Program-made: the position numbers and the translations under genes | The notes under the pieces: model-generated | Told to the model about the DNA's origin: nothing | What the model saw: the letters and a program-made list of their open reading frames with translations, nothing else | The model's database searches: none | Shown here: positions 62,909 through 64,000 of the stretch, piece by piece | How positions within the stretch are numbered: position 1 is the first letter of the stretch | How the letters are laid out: each line of letters opens with the position of its first letter | Origin: Henricia sp. BOLD:AAB3569 | Taxonomy: Eukaryota; Echinodermata; Asteroidea; Spinulosida; Echinasteridae | Length of the DNA stretch: 64,000 nt | NCBI GenBank assembly: GCA_037783545.1 | Contig: JBBELK010000368.1 | Span: 620,001 to 684,000, forward strand | Direction: 5' to 3'

Positions 62909-63299
62909 GTTAGAAACACAATACCAATACACTTAAAGTTTGACACTGCTAAAATGCAACGTCTGAAACGGGCCTAATATTAAAACATGAAGGGTTCTGT
63001 TGGGGGAAGTAAATGTTAAATGTGTCAAAATGGCATTGTACAGGGTCCAGTGGAATACGTTGTCGATAATAATTATTAAGCTTAAATTTTTTATTCCAAC
63101 TTTACATTTTTTCCTGAATCTCTAAAACGACTTCAAGTCGTTGACTTTTCCCGTGATAAACGATGGGTGCTTGTTTCATTTCATAGTAGATATATTCATG
63201 ATTATTTTCGCATGAATCTCGCACAGAAATACATACATGCCCGTAGGCTAGGCTTGGGGGCGGGTCGGTCAAGATCCGCTCATCACTGTTTTTGGCGGT

Positions 63300-63656
63300 A
63301 CTTCGTGACGTCATTGCTTCATGCTTCTGGTCCACAAAGCTCTCAACAACAAGGCTCCCTACTACATTAAGGAACTACTACATGAATATTCTCCAGCAAG
63401 AACTCTTAGATCAAGTAACCAGCAACTTCTCAAGGAACCAAATTCTAAGCGAACATGGGGCGCCAGATCTTTTTCTGTTGCAGCTCCTCGACTTTGGAAT
63501 TCATTGCCACTTGACCTCAGATCATGCCACTGTACAACTAGGTTCAAATCACTTCTAAAAACTTACTTGATGTCGCAAATTTTCGAGAATTAATTACTTG
63601 TTGTTGTTAACAGCGCCTTGAGCACCCTGCAGGGTGGATATGTGCGCTTTACAAAT

Positions 63657-63690
<34 letters not shown>
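63300..63690 (+). mobile_element. 3' end of a non-LTR retrotransposon
   Basis: The translated frame at 63321-63593 reads LLVHKALNNKAPYYIKELL, then ARSFSVAAPRLWNSLPL and FKSLLKTYLM: the C-terminal end of a CR1/L2-like RT polyprotein. A short 3' UTR (gcgccttgagcaccctgcag, gtgcgctttacaaatctc) ends in (att)n at 63660-63690, the usual LINE tail. Everything upstream is missing. Confidence 0.8.
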
Positions 63691-64000
63691 TTTCCATGAC
63701 GTCATCAATTTGGCAAAGGGAAATTGGTAAACGTTCCCACCCCCTAGACGTTGTGCAAGATGACTTTATTTTAAAGGACAAGTTTATGGTTTAATTATTT
63801 ACTTTTTATTTAACAGTCTTCCGCAAAGAACAAATTGGAAAAAGCACAATTCAGGCAGTATATTTAGGGGCATAGAGTATTAATAGTGAATTAGTGTTTC
63901 AATTTAATAAGGTTTTTAATGCTTGCAAAGATTTCACAAAACATTGCAATGATAAGCATAGTGGGCTACCCTTGGATTGTGTAACGCTCTTAAAGGCACA
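63690..64000. other. Window end, no recognised feature
   Basis: Unique-looking AT-rich sequence. ctcttaaaggcaca at the very edge may be the start of a TTAA-type element that leaves the window. Confidence 0.35.

Overview
This is an animal nuclear genomic window. Its genes have introns with GT/AG junctions, it is crowded with short inverted-repeat DNA transposons, and the protein families are metazoan (alpha-tubulin, malic enzyme, a PRSS23-type protease homologue, a TMEM45 protein and PAN-F5/8C secreted proteins). The mix of families and repeat types suggests a marine invertebrate deuterostome such as an echinoderm. That placement is inference; I cannot name a species.

Layout. 1-5.7 kb is almost entirely repeats, including a three-level nested insertion (811-2065) and the first copy of a ~700 bp element with 9-bp target duplications. 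5.7-13.1 kb holds a five-exon gene for a secreted PAN/apple plus F5/8C (discoidin) protein. It starts behind a ~415 nt nearly pure C tract and has a G-rich tract in intron 1. 15.0-24.4 kb holds a second gene of the same architecture and the same intron phases, so the two look like a tandem duplicate pair. A LINE reverse-transcriptase fragment lies in its first intron. 24.4-31.3 kb is repeat-rich with no gene I recognise. 31.3-32.5 kb (minus) is a single-exon PRSS23-like secreted protease homologue in which the catalytic serine position reads isoleucine. 36.9-51.0 kb (plus) is a malic enzyme gene with two candidate first coding exons, at 36945 and 39747. Between them, on the opposite strand, lies an intronless TMEM45-like gene with a frameshift near its 3' end. 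55.6-62.2 kb (plus) is an alpha-tubulin gene with a TATA box, a first coding exon of just the ATG, and a C-terminal phenylalanine instead of tyrosine. The window ends with a paired inverted-repeat element downstream of tubulin and the 3' end of a LINE.

The genes do not form a pathway. Malic enzyme is central metabolism and tubulin is cytoskeleton. The PAN-F5/8C pair and the protease homologue are predicted secreted proteins of the kind used in extracellular recognition or matrix. What dominates the window is transposon biology: several non-autonomous families with visible target duplications, repeated nesting, and long inverted repeats inside introns that could fold into double-stranded RNA.

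All gene models were built by eye from splice-site phase and remembered family motifs. No alignment or database search was run.
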